From Zoogloeaceae bacterium (GTDB taxonomy: Bacteria; Pseudomonadota; Gammaproteobacteria; Burkholderiales; Rhodocyclaceae): a DNA stretch of 27,325 bases. The stretch is taken from positions 1 to 27,325 of the forward strand of contig JAIRLE010000034.1 in the NCBI GenBank assembly GCA_031259605.1. The letters run 5' to 3'. The notes under the pieces are model-generated. The model searched no databases and was not told the DNA's origin. It saw nothing but the letters and a program-made list of their open reading frames with translations. The position numbers and the translations under genes are program-made. This document shows, one piece after another, positions 15,249 through 22,567 of this stretch (position 1 is its first letter; every line of letters begins with the position of its first letter).

Positions 15249-17311
15249 ATACCCGCGCCCGCGCGGCGAAAAAGAAGTCCTCCGGAAAATCCGCTGCGCT
15301 TGCGGAAAAACTCAAGCGTCTGGGGATCGCGCGCCGGGAAGACCTGTGCCTGCACCTGCCGTTGCGTTATGAGGACGAAACCCGCGTCACGCCTGTCGAG
15401 ACGGCGCTCAAGAGCACACTTGACGCGGATGAAGACGGCGGCGTGCAATTGCAGGGCGCGATCATCGGCAGCCAGATCCAGTTTCGTCCCCGGCGGCAGC
15501 TGATAGTCCGTCTTGCCGACGCGAGCGGCGCGATTACCCTGCGTTTTCTCAACTTCTATCCCAACCAGATGGCCGCGCTCGCCGTGGGCAACCAGGTGCG
15601 TTGCGTGGGCGAAATCCGTCAGGGTTACTTTGGCGCGGAAATGGTGCATCCGCGTTTTCGCGTCGTCCTGCCCGATACGCCGCTGCCGGAAAGCCTGACG
15701 CCCATTTATCCCACTACCGCCGGACTGGCGCAGGCGGCATTGACGAAGCTCATCGACAAGGCGCTCTCCGAAACGCCCATGGATGAGACGCTGGAAGCCG
15801 GGTTCCTCGCCAGCGCGAGGTTGCCGACGCTTTGGGACGCCCTTCTTTTCCTGCACCGTCCGCCTGCCGACGCCAACGCGCGCGCCCTTGCCGCGCGCCA
15901 GCATCCGGCCTGGCGGCGGGTGAAGCTGGACGAGTTGCTCGCGCAGCAAATTTCCTTGCGCCGTGCATATCGGGCGCGCCGCGAAATCGGCGCGCCGCGT
16001 CTTGTCGCCAAAGGCGAGCTTGCCGCCGCCCTTGTCCGCCAGCTCCCCTTTGAACTTACCCGCGCCCAGCGGCGCGTCTGCGCGGAAATCAGCGCCGACC
16101 TGCATGCGCCGTACCCCATGCAGCGCCTGTTGCAAGGCGATGTCGGCGCGGGCAAGACGCTGGTGGCGGCGCTCGCCATTTGCCAGGCGGTGGAATCCGG
16201 CTGGCAGGCGGCCTTCATGGCACCGACCGAAATTCTCGCCGAGCAGCATTACCTGAAACTGAGCGGCTGGTTCAAGCCGCTGGGCGTGGAGGTCATTTGG
16301 CTTACCGGCAGCCAGAAGGGCAGGGCGCGCGCGGCACAGCTTGCCGCCGCGCGCACGGCGGGGCTGATTGTCGGCACACACGCCCTGATCCAGGAAGGCG
16401 TCGATTATGAACGTCTGGCGCTGGCCGTCATCGATGAACAGCACCGTTTCGGCGTCCAGCAACGCCTCGCGCTGCGCCAGAAAGGAGAAGCGCCGCACCA
16501 GTTGATGATGTCCGCCACGCCTATCCCGCGCACCCTGGCCATGAGCTACTGCGCCGACCTGGATGTTTCCGTCCTGGACGAACTTCCGCCGGGGCGCAAG
16601 CCCATTCGCACCCGCCTGGCGCGTGAGGAACGGCGCGAGGAAGTCATGGCCTACGTGCGCAAGAAAGTGACCGCCGGAGAGCAGGTGTATTGGGTTTGTC
16701 CGCTGATTGAGGAATCCGATAGCCTGCAACTCAAAACCGCGCTGGAAACCCACGCCTGGCTTACGGAGGCGCTGCCGGAACTCTGTATCGGCCTGGTGCA
16801 TGGTCGCCTGAAAAGCGCCGAAAAACAGATGGTGATGGCAGAATTCGCCGCCGGGAAAATTGATTTGCTGGTAGCGACCACGGTAATCGAAGTCGGCGTG
16901 GATGTGCCCAATGCCAGCCTGATGGTCATTGAACACGCCGAACGTTTCGGGCTTGCCCAGTTGCACCAGTTGCGCGGTCGGGTCGGACGTGGCGCGCAGG
17001 CAAGCAGTTGCGTCCTGCTCTATGCCGAGCCGCTTTCCCCGACGGCGCGCGCGCGTTTAAAGATCATCTTTGAAAACAACGATGGTTTTGAAATCGCCCG
17101 CCTGGATCTGCAACTGCGCGGCCCCGGCGAATTCATCGGCAGCCGGCAAAGCGGTCTGCCGTTGCTCAGATACGCCGATCTGGAAACCGACGCCGATCTC
17201 GTGGAAACCGCGCGCGCCCTCGCCGAAACCCTGCTTGCCCGCTTTCCCGAAAAAGCCGACCAGATACGTGAACGCTGGCTGGGCGAAAAGGAATCTTTGC
17301 TGAAAGCATAG
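15233..17311 (+). CDS. recG: ATP-dependent DNA helicase RecG
   Basis: RecG reverses stalled forks and branch-migrates Holliday junctions. The N-terminal wedge/OB region is visible (GVQLQGAIIGSQIQFRPRRQ, LRFLNFYPNQ, VRCVGEIRQGYFGAEMVHP). The helicase core has Walker A GDVGAGKTLVA, AFMAPTEILAEQHY, DEQHRFGV (the RecG form of the DEAD-like box), MSATPIPRTLA, then ATTVIEVGVDVPNAS and QLRGRVGR. The C-terminal RecG stretch is LRGPGEFIGSRQSGLP. At 692 residues it is full length. GTG at 15233 is chosen, inside ridA; a TTG at 15245 with a TTGA overlap is an alternative that would remove four residues. Confidence 0.96.
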   Translation: MPERLNTRARAAKKKSSGKSAALAEKLKRLGIARREDLCLHLPLRYEDETRVTPVETALKSTLDADEDGGVQLQGAIIGSQIQFRPRRQLIVRLADASGAITLRFLNFYPNQMAALAVGNQVRCVGEIRQGYFGAEMVHPRFRVVLPDTPLPESLTPIYPTTAGLAQAALTKLIDKALSETPMDETLEAGFLASARLPTLWDALLFLHRPPADANARALAARQHPAWRRVKLDELLAQQISLRRAYRARREIGAPRLVAKGELAAALVRQLPFELTRAQRRVCAEISADLHAPYPMQRLLQGDVGAGKTLVAALAICQAVESGWQAAFMAPTEILAEQHYLKLSGWFKPLGVEVIWLTGSQKGRARAAQLAAARTAGLIVGTHALIQEGVDYERLALAVIDEQHRFGVQQRLALRQKGEAPHQLMMSATPIPRTLAMSYCADLDVSVLDELPPGRKPIRTRLAREERREEVMAYVRKKVTAGEQVYWVCPLIEESDSLQLKTALETHAWLTEALPELCIGLVHGRLKSAEKQMVMAEFAAGKIDLLVATTVIEVGVDVPNASLMVIEHAERFGLAQLHQLRGRVGRGAQASSCVLLYAEPLSPTARARLKIIFENNDGFEIARLDLQLRGPGEFIGSRQSGLPLLRYADLETDADLVETARALAETLLARFPEKADQIRERWLGEKESLLKA

Positions 17312-17522
17312 ATCGGCGGAGATCAAAAGACATTGGAAAAACCGGAATGACCGTCCTTGCTGAAAGACAGACCACGGCGCGGGTTGGACGAGCGCGTAGC
17401 GCGCGGCCCGACGCCACAGATCCGTCCGGCGCAAACGCAGTTCGGCACAGGCGCTTGTCATGCTGGACTGCGCCATGCTTGTCCAGGCCGCGGCTGCATG
17501 GTTTGCGGGCGGGCGAGAGGAC
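17312..17522. other. Intergenic, no gene recognised
   Basis: No recognisable coding sequence, RNA gene or strong terminator is visible between the recG stop and the family 2 repeat. A 117-residue open frame on the + strand across 17357-17710 has no family features and runs through the repeat and the rpsB promoter. Confidence 0.5.
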
Positions 17523-17576
17523 GGCAGGCGGCGACGCGAACCGAAAATACGGCGATGGCATTCATGCGATTGCCCT
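17523..17576 (-). repeat. Dispersed repeat, family 2, intact core
   Basis: GGCATTCATGCGATTGCCCT at 17557-17576 is identical to 12095-12114. Read on the minus strand, it continues into CATCGCCGTATTTTCGGTTC, matching the 8678 copy. It lies just upstream of the rpsB promoter. Confidence 0.7.
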
Positions 17577-17617
17577 GGGTGCAGCGAAAATTCTGGCGAT
17601 TCGTCCGGCGGGTAGTG

Positions 17618-17623
17618 TACAAT
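17618..17623 (+). promoter_or_regulatory. -10 box of the rpsB operon promoter
   Basis: TACAAT, preceded by GTG, is a good -10 hexamer. The best -35 option, TGGCGA at 17594-17599, has an 18-base spacer and is weak. Transcription would start near 17630, giving an rpsB leader of about 135 bases. Confidence 0.5.
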
Positions 17624-17660
17624 CCGCGAGTTTTCGTCATTTCGGCGGAAATCCGGGCGC

Positions 17661-17757
17661 GGTGTGATGCGTTCGGCAATTCTCACACTTGCCGGTTAAG
17701 GGTGTCATGACGTGAGTCGTGGCGTTGGCGGCGGGTGGCGGTTCAACCCTTATGGAG
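17661..17757 (+). promoter_or_regulatory. Structured rpsB leader, possible S2 autoregulatory site
   Basis: Two hairpins compete: GTGTGA (17662-17667) with TCACAC (17683-17688), or CGGCAA (17674-17679) with TTGCCG (17689-17694). In addition, TAAGGGT (17697-17703) pairs perfectly with ACCCTTA (17746-17752), right against the rpsB GGAG at 17754-17757. Ribosomal-protein feedback on rpsB leaders is known in E. coli; that this leader does the same is inference. Confidence 0.4.
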
Positions 17758-17765
17758 TTTTTTGA

Positions 17766-18524
17766 ATGTCTGTAACCATGCGTCAAATGTTGGAAGCGGG
17801 GGTGCATTTTGGCCACCAGACCCGCTTCTGGAACCCGAAGATGGCGGCGTACATCTTCGGTTCCCGGAACAAGATTCACATCGTCAATCTGGAAAGAACC
17901 CTGGAAAAGTACAACGAGGCCATGAACTTCGTGAAGAAGCTGGCGGCCAGCCGGGGCACCATCCTGTTCGTTTCCACCAAGCGCCAGGCGCGCGAAATCA
18001 TTGCCGACGAAGCCCGGCGCGCGGGCGCGCCCTATGTCGATCAGCGCTGGCTGGGCGGGATGCTCACCAATTTCAAGACCGTGAAGCAATCCTTGAAGCG
18101 CCTGCGCGACATGGAAGCCGCAGTGGAAGCGGGCGATCTGGCGCGTTTCTCCAAGAAGGAAGCGCTGGATTTTTCCCGCGAACTGGGAAAACTGCAAAAA
18201 TCCATCGGCGGCATCAAGGAAATGAACAGCCTGCCCGACGCCATTTTCGTGGTGGACGTGGGCTATCACAAAATTGCCGTGACGGAAGCCGCCAAGCTGG
18301 GCATTCCCGTGGTCGGCGTGGTGGATACCAATCATTCGCCCCTCAACGTGGCTTACGTCATTCCCGGCAATGACGATTCTTCCCGCGCCATTCGCCTGTA
18401 TGCGCGCGGTGTTGCGGACGCCATCCTGGAAGGCCGCAGCCACTCGTTGCAGGAAATCGTCGGCGTGGATGGCGACGAGGAATTCGTCGAGGAAGTCGAC
18501 GAAGAACCGGCTGCCGAAGCATGA
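17766..18524 (+). CDS. rpsB: 30S ribosomal protein S2
   Basis: S2 sits between the head and body of the small subunit and is needed for S1 binding. The N-terminus MSVTMRQMLEAGVHFGHQTR and FWNPKM..YIFG.RN.IHIV, then GTILFVSTKRQAREII, RWLGGMLTNFKTVKQS, DAIFVVDVGYHKIAVTEA, GVVDTNHSP and IPGNDDSSRAI, leave no doubt. The 252-residue length is normal, with an acidic tail. The ATG follows GGAG with a T-rich 8-base spacer. It leads the rpsB-tsf-pyrH-frr operon. Confidence 0.98.
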   Translation: MSVTMRQMLEAGVHFGHQTRFWNPKMAAYIFGSRNKIHIVNLERTLEKYNEAMNFVKKLAASRGTILFVSTKRQAREIIADEARRAGAPYVDQRWLGGMLTNFKTVKQSLKRLRDMEAAVEAGDLARFSKKEALDFSRELGKLQKSIGGIKEMNSLPDAIFVVDVGYHKIAVTEAAKLGIPVVGVVDTNHSPLNVAYVIPGNDDSSRAIRLYARGVADAILEGRSHSLQEIVGVDGDEEFVEEVDEEPAAEA

Positions 18525-18549
18525 AGGTGAACGCGATGGCGGAATCGCG

Positions 18550-18564
18550 GCGCGCTTGGCGCGT
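18550..18564 (+). other. Small GC hairpin in the rpsB-tsf gap
   Basis: GCGCGC / GCGCGT with a TTG loop lies in the 79-base gap between rpsB and tsf. A hairpin there could tune read-through or protect the message end, but no T-run follows and the call is weak. Confidence 0.25.
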
Positions 18565-18603
18565 GTTGCGGTTCGCCGTTCTTGTCAATCGAGGAGTGAA
18601 GAA

Positions 18604-19497
18604 ATGGCGGAAATTACCGCGAACCTGGTAAAAGAACTGCGCGAAAAAACCGACGCGCCAATGATGGAATGCAAGAGAGCGCTGACGGAAGCGGCAGGCG
18701 ACATGGCAAAGGCCGAGGAAATCCTGCGGGTGAAACTTGGGAACAAGGCCAGCAAGGCGGCAATCCGCGTCACGACGGAAGGCGTGGTGGGTATCCATGT
18801 TTCCAGTGATGCCAAACTGGGCGCGATCCTGGAAGTCAATTGCGAAACCGATTTCGTCGCCAAAAACGAGGATTTCCTGGCACTGGTGAAAAAAAGCGTC
18901 GAACTGGCGGCGGTCAAAGCGCCCGCCGACGTGGCCGCGCTTTCCGCCCTGCCGCTGGGCGAGGGGACGGTGGAATCCACCCGCGCCGCCCTGGTCGGCA
19001 AGATCGGCGAAAACATGAGCCTGCGCCGTTTCCAGCGCTTCGAGGCCAAGGGGACGCTCCATGCCTACATCCATGGCGGCGCAAAGATCGGCGTGCTTCT
19101 GGATATGATTGGCGGCGACGCGCAACTAGGCAAGGACATTGCCATGCACATCGCGGCTTCCAAGCCGAAGGCGCTTGATGTTTCCGGCGTCGATGCCGGA
19201 GTGATCGCAAGCGAGCGGCGCATCGCCCTTGAGAAGGCGAAGGAATCCGGCAAGACCGGGGCCATGCTGGAAAAAATCGTTGAAGGTTCCGTGCAGAAAT
19301 TCCTGAAGGAAGTCACGTTGCTGGGGCAGGTGTTCATCAAGGCCGAGGACGGCAAGGAGACCGTGGAACAGCTTTTGAAGAAGAAGGGCGCTTCGGTGGC
19401 GGCATTTGCCCTTTATGTGGTGGGTGAGGGACTGACGAAAAAAGTCAGCGACTTCGCGACGGAAGTGGCGGCGCAGGCTGCAGCCGCCAAAAAATAA
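18604..19497 (+). CDS. tsf: Elongation factor Ts
   Basis: EF-Ts exchanges GDP for GTP on EF-Tu in the cytoplasm. The N-terminal TAELVK-type helix module (ITANLVKELREKTDAPMMEC, KRALTEAAGDMAKAEEILR) and the EF-Tu-contacting TDFVAKNEDF are present, followed by the two subdomains of the core (HAYIHGGAKIGVLLDM, AMHIAASKPKAL, GQVFIKAEDGKETVEQLLK). The 297-residue length is normal. The ATG has GAGGAG 8 bases upstream. Longer in-frame starts from 18370 overlap rpsB and are rejected. Confidence 0.98.
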   Translation: MAEITANLVKELREKTDAPMMECKRALTEAAGDMAKAEEILRVKLGNKASKAAIRVTTEGVVGIHVSSDAKLGAILEVNCETDFVAKNEDFLALVKKSVELAAVKAPADVAALSALPLGEGTVESTRAALVGKIGENMSLRRFQRFEAKGTLHAYIHGGAKIGVLLDMIGGDAQLGKDIAMHIAASKPKALDVSGVDAGVIASERRIALEKAKESGKTGAMLEKIVEGSVQKFLKEVTLLGQVFIKAEDGKETVEQLLKKKGASVAAFALYVVGEGLTKKVSDFATEVAAQAAAAKK

Positions 19498-19526
19498 CTC
19501 GAGACGATAATCCGGGACGCCGCAAG

Positions 19527-20243
19527 ATGACCACGCCCAGATACGAGCGCATTCTGCTGAAACTTTCCGGGGAGGCCCTGATGGGCGACGCCGCCTATGG
19601 CATTCATCCCCCGATGCTGGGGAACATCGTCGCGGAAATCGGATCGGTGGCGGCTTTGGGCGTGGAAATCGGCGTGGTCATCGGCGGCGGCAACATCTTT
19701 CGCGGTATGGCGGGGACGGCAACCGGCATGGATCGCGCGACTGCCGACTACATGGGCATGCTGGCGACGGTAATGAACGCCATGGCGCTCTCGGACGCCA
19801 TGCGTCAGGCGGACATCAAGGCGCGGGTGCAGTCGGCGCTGAATATCGAGCAGGTGGTCGAGCCGTATATTCGGGGCAAGGCCATCCGCTATCTGGAAGC
19901 GGGCAGGGTGGTCATTTTCGGCGCGGGCACCGGCAATCCCTTTTTTACCACGGATACGGCGGCAGCTTTGCGCGGCGCGGAAATCGGCGCGAAAATCGTC
20001 CTGAAGGCCACCAAGGTGGATGGCATCTACACCGCCGATCCCAAGAAGGATAAAAACGCCACGCGCTTCGAGCGCATCAGCTTTGATGAGGCGATTGCCC
20101 TGAATCTGGCCGTGATGGATTCGACCGCCTTTGCGCTTTGCCGCGACCAGAAACTGCCGATCAACGTTTTTTCCATTTTCAAGCCAGGCGCGTTGAAGCG
20201 CGTGGTGTGCGGTGAAAATGAAGGCACACTGGTATATTGTTGA
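19527..20243 (+). CDS. pyrH: Uridylate kinase (UMP kinase)
   Basis: PyrH phosphorylates UMP to UDP and is a hexameric amino-acid-kinase-fold enzyme regulated by GTP and UTP. Motifs: YERILLKLSGEALMG, IGVVIGGGNIFRG, DYMGMLATVMNAMAL, RYLEAGRVVIFGAGTGNPFF and TTDTAAALRGAEI, then KATKVDGIYTADP. The 238-residue length is standard. The start MTTPRYERILLKLSGEAL has only a weak GGGACG site upstream but is the only sensible one. It is 29 bases after tsf. Confidence 0.97.
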   Translation: MTTPRYERILLKLSGEALMGDAAYGIHPPMLGNIVAEIGSVAALGVEIGVVIGGGNIFRGMAGTATGMDRATADYMGMLATVMNAMALSDAMRQADIKARVQSALNIEQVVEPYIRGKAIRYLEAGRVVIFGAGTGNPFFTTDTAAALRGAEIGAKIVLKATKVDGIYTADPKKDKNATRFERISFDEAIALNLAVMDSTAFALCRDQKLPINVFSIFKPGALKRVVCGENEGTLVYC

Positions 20244-20276
20244 AATTCGCTTGCTGCTCATCTGAATGAGGTTGTC

Positions 20277-20840
20277 ATGATCGCTGTCGCCGAACTCAAA
20301 AAAAATATCGAGGCCAGGATGCAGAAATCCATCGAGGCATTGAAGCACGATCTCGCCAAGATTCGCACGGGGCGCGCCCATACCGGCATTCTCGACCATG
20401 TGCAGGTGGAGTATTACGGTTCAATGGTGCCGATCAACCAAGTCGCCAACGTCACCTTGGTCGATGCCCGCACCCTGGGTGTGCAGGTATGGGAAAAGCC
20501 GATGGTCGCCAAGGTGGAAAAGGCCATCCGCGAATCCGATCTGGGGTTGAATCCCGCCGCCCAAGGCGAATCGATCCGCGTCCCCATGCCCGCGCTCACC
20601 GAAGAGCGCCGCCGCGATCTTGCCAAGGTGGTGAAAAGCGAGGGTGAAAACGCCAGGGTCGCGGTCAGGAACCTGCGCCGGGACGCCAACGCGCACCTGA
20701 AGGAAGGCGTGAAGAAGAAGGAAATCTCCGAGGACGACGAGCGCCGCGCTCAAGACGAGATCCAGAAATTGACCGACCGATACGTCGCCGAAATCGACAA
20801 GCTGCTCGCGCAGAAGGAAAGCGAGCTGATGGCGGTTTGA
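20277..20840 (+). CDS. frr: Ribosome recycling factor
   Basis: RRF, with EF-G, splits the post-termination ribosome. The three-helix and beta domain pattern is clear: MQKSIEALKHDLAKIRTGRA, YYGSMVPINQVANVTLVDAR, ESDLGLNPAAQGESIRVPMP, LTEERRRDLAKVVKSEGENA, RVAVRNLRRDAN and KEISEDDERRAQDEIQKLTD. The 187-residue length is near the family's usual 185. GAGG lies 6 bases before the ATG. It ends the operon. Repeat copy 3 and a minus-strand ampD follow, where many bacteria have uppS. Confidence 0.98.
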   Translation: MIAVAELKKNIEARMQKSIEALKHDLAKIRTGRAHTGILDHVQVEYYGSMVPINQVANVTLVDARTLGVQVWEKPMVAKVEKAIRESDLGLNPAAQGESIRVPMPALTEERRRDLAKVVKSEGENARVAVRNLRRDANAHLKEGVKKKEISEDDERRAQDEIQKLTDRYVAEIDKLLAQKESELMAV

Positions 20841-21065
20841 CGTCAGGGATCAGGGATCGGAAGGCAGCGGTATTCTCCCTGAAACCTGTTCATGATTCCC
20901 GCAGGGATATGCCTTTGTGAGACCGCCCTGGGAAATGTTGCGGCAGGGTTTTTGAAAGGGAAAGGCGCCATGAAATCGCGCCGTCCGGTTGAGAACCTGT
21001 TCAAGGTCTTTCAAGAATCTGTTTGCGACTTCAAATTTCCCTGTCGTCGCCTGCCGTTCCCTCTT
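20841..21065. other. Intergenic after frr, no gene recognised
   Basis: It holds a short tandem GGGATCAGGGATC at 20846 and a poorly paired CCCTG...CAGGG followed by five T residues (20927-20955) that could act as a weak terminator. A 60-residue open frame at 20892 has no family features. Confidence 0.4.
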
Positions 21066-21232
21066 TCATCGTAAAACTCATTCCGGTTTGAAACCCCGCC
21101 CGCGAGAAAGGCGCGAAGGTTGAGACCCCAGCCGAGGCCGGGGTCTCGACCGCAGCCATTCTCGAGGGGAGAGAACCCCCTTCCCAATGGAGTTGGAGCG
21201 ACAGCCCTGAAGGGCTGTCGCTAATTTTTGCT
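21066..21232 (+). repeat. Dispersed structured repeat, family 1, copy 3
   Basis: A 167-bp copy in the convergent gap between frr and ampD. The central stem (from 21122) is extended here: GAGACCCC pairs fully with GGGGTCTC, where copies 1 and 2 have a G-T pair. The terminal hairpin 21199-21220 is followed by CTAATTTTTG and probably terminates the rpsB-frr transcript. Confidence 0.92.
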
Positions 21233-21242
21233 TTGCTCTTCC

Positions 21243-21821
21243 TCAAGGGAGCGAGGGAAAAGTAATGGGGGTTTTGTCCGGAGAAGAAAGGCGTTTGGCG
21301 AGGGCGATCCAGTCGAAGTGGGGGCCGGGGTCGGTCTTGCGGCCTGGCGCGACGTGTTCGTGGCCGACGATGGCGCGTACCGGATAGTGGGCGCGAAGGG
21401 CGGCAAGCAGCGGCCATAGGGCGGCGTATTGGGCGGCGGCGAACGCTTGCCGTTCGCTTCCTTCGAGTTCGATGCCGATGGAAAAATCGTTGCAGTTTTC
21501 CCGGCCTTGCCAGCGCGATTTTCCGGCATGCCAGGCGCGATCCGCCGTGCTCACGAACTGGATCAGCCCACCGTCGCGGCGGATGAAGAAATGGGTGGAA
21601 ACGCGCGTATCGATCAGTTGGGCAAAATAAGGATGCGCCGAGCAGTCCAGCGTGTTGGTAAACAACGCTGCCACATATGGCCCGCCAAATGCTTCCGGCG
21701 GCAGACTGATGCTGTGCAGGACGATGAGCGAAACCGCCTCGCCCGCCGGGCGCGCGTCAAAATTCGGACTGGCGATCCGTTGCGCCGAAGAAAGCCAGCC
21801 TTCCTGAAATTTCACGTCCAT
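21243..21821 (-). CDS. ampD: 1,6-anhydro-N-acetylmuramyl-L-alanine amidase AmpD
   Basis: AmpD is a cytoplasmic zinc amidase that removes the peptide from anhydro-muropeptides during wall recycling and so keeps ampC-type beta-lactamase induction low. The zinc ligands are visible as His36 (LIVLHSIS), His154 (VGHEHVAPGRKTDPG) and Asp164. Further family wording: VSTHFFIRRDGGLIQFV, RAWHAGKSRWQGRENCNDFS, IGIELEG. The 192-residue length is normal and there is no signal peptide, which separates it from periplasmic AmiD. It is convergent with frr. Confidence 0.95.
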   Translation of the reverse strand: MDVKFQEGWLSSAQRIASPNFDARPAGEAVSLIVLHSISLPPEAFGGPYVAALFTNTLDCSAHPYFAQLIDTRVSTHFFIRRDGGLIQFVSTADRAWHAGKSRWQGRENCNDFSIGIELEGSERQAFAAAQYAALWPLLAALRAHYPVRAIVGHEHVAPGRKTDPGPHFDWIALAKRLSSPDKTPITFPSLP

Positions 21822-21950
21822 TTCATCGATTCCTGTCTGACGCCAGAGCCGCCCGGAGCTGCCGCGCGCCGCGCAAGGGAGCGGTTTCTTGGAATTGCCA
21901 GCCTTTGTGGATGGGGTACTGAAGGAAGACTATCCTTTGCGCGTCGATAC

Positions 21951-21959
21951 TGGTAGAAT
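21951..21959 (+). promoter_or_regulatory. Extended -10 promoter of rpsO
   Basis: TGGTAGAAT fits the extended -10 form (TG, one base, then TAGAAT). No good -35 box is seen, as is common for such promoters. The leader to rpsO would be about 135 bases. Confidence 0.5.
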
Positions 21960-22100
21960 CCTGCCCTCTTGTGCGCAGACGCACGGGATTCCCGCCGGAA
22001 GCGCGTGTATTGTAGCGTGTTCATGCGTCTTTTGGGTTCATTTGTCTGGCGTTGGCTCTCTCAAACCGGGGCGGCGCCGTTTTTGGAAAGTGTGTTTGAA

Positions 22101-22370
22101 ATGGCTGTTACGACCGAACAAAAGGCGAAAATCGTCGCCGAATTCCAGCGCGCGCCCGGCGATACCGGGTCTTCCGAAGTGCAGATTGCGCTTCTGACCG
22201 CCCGCATCAATGACCTTACCGGGCACTTCAAGGAGCACAAGAAGGATCACCACTCCCGACGCGGGTTGCTCAGCATGGTGAGCCAGCGCCGCAAGCTGCT
22301 GGATTACCTGAAAGTCAAGGATCTGAACAGCTACCGCAGTCTGATCGAACGTCTGGGGCTGCGCAAGTAA
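22101..22370 (+). CDS. rpsO: 30S ribosomal protein S15
   Basis: S15 binds 16S rRNA early in assembly of the small subunit platform. The 89 residues carry the family signatures VAEFQRAPGDTGSSEVQIAL, LTARINDLTGHFKEHKKDHH, SRRGLLSMVSQRRKLLDYL and YRSLIERLGLRK. The start at 22101 gives the standard N-terminus MAVTTEQK; the in-frame extension to 21969 would run into the leader. It is followed by a terminator-like hairpin and pnp, as in E. coli. Confidence 0.98.
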   Translation: MAVTTEQKAKIVAEFQRAPGDTGSSEVQIALLTARINDLTGHFKEHKKDHHSRRGLLSMVSQRRKLLDYLKVKDLNSYRSLIERLGLRK

Positions 22371-22437
22371 GGGTGCGCGCATCCTGCGCGCGGGGGGCGG
22401 CACGCTCCATGCCCGTTTTCGCGCAATCCACAGTAAG

Positions 22438-22470
22438 GAGCGGCCTGCCTTGTCGGCAGGGCGCTCTTTT
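22438..22470 (+). terminator. rpsO-pnp intergenic terminator / processing hairpin
   Basis: GAGCGGCCTGCC pairs with GGCAGGGCGCTC with one mismatch around a TTGTC loop, then TTTT. Since pnp lies just downstream without an obvious strong promoter, this is probably a leaky terminator that sets the rpsO:pnp ratio and may be an RNase target. Confidence 0.75.
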
Positions 22471-22567
22471 CGTTTATCCGACCGGGCTTTGACGTTGAAG
22501 GCGCGCGCAAAGAGCGTATTGAATTGTCGTTGAATGTTGTTTGAATTGAGTGAGAGGAAAGAAAAAC

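Noticed and set aside
17357..17710. 117-residue open frame upstream of rpsB
   Set aside because: No recognisable domain, no ribosome-binding site, and it crosses a family 2 repeat and the rpsB promoter.
17312..17765. tRNA or other RNA gene in the recG-rpsB gap
   Set aside because: No cloverleaf with a TTCGA-type arm and acceptor pairing could be found by eye here or in the other gaps.
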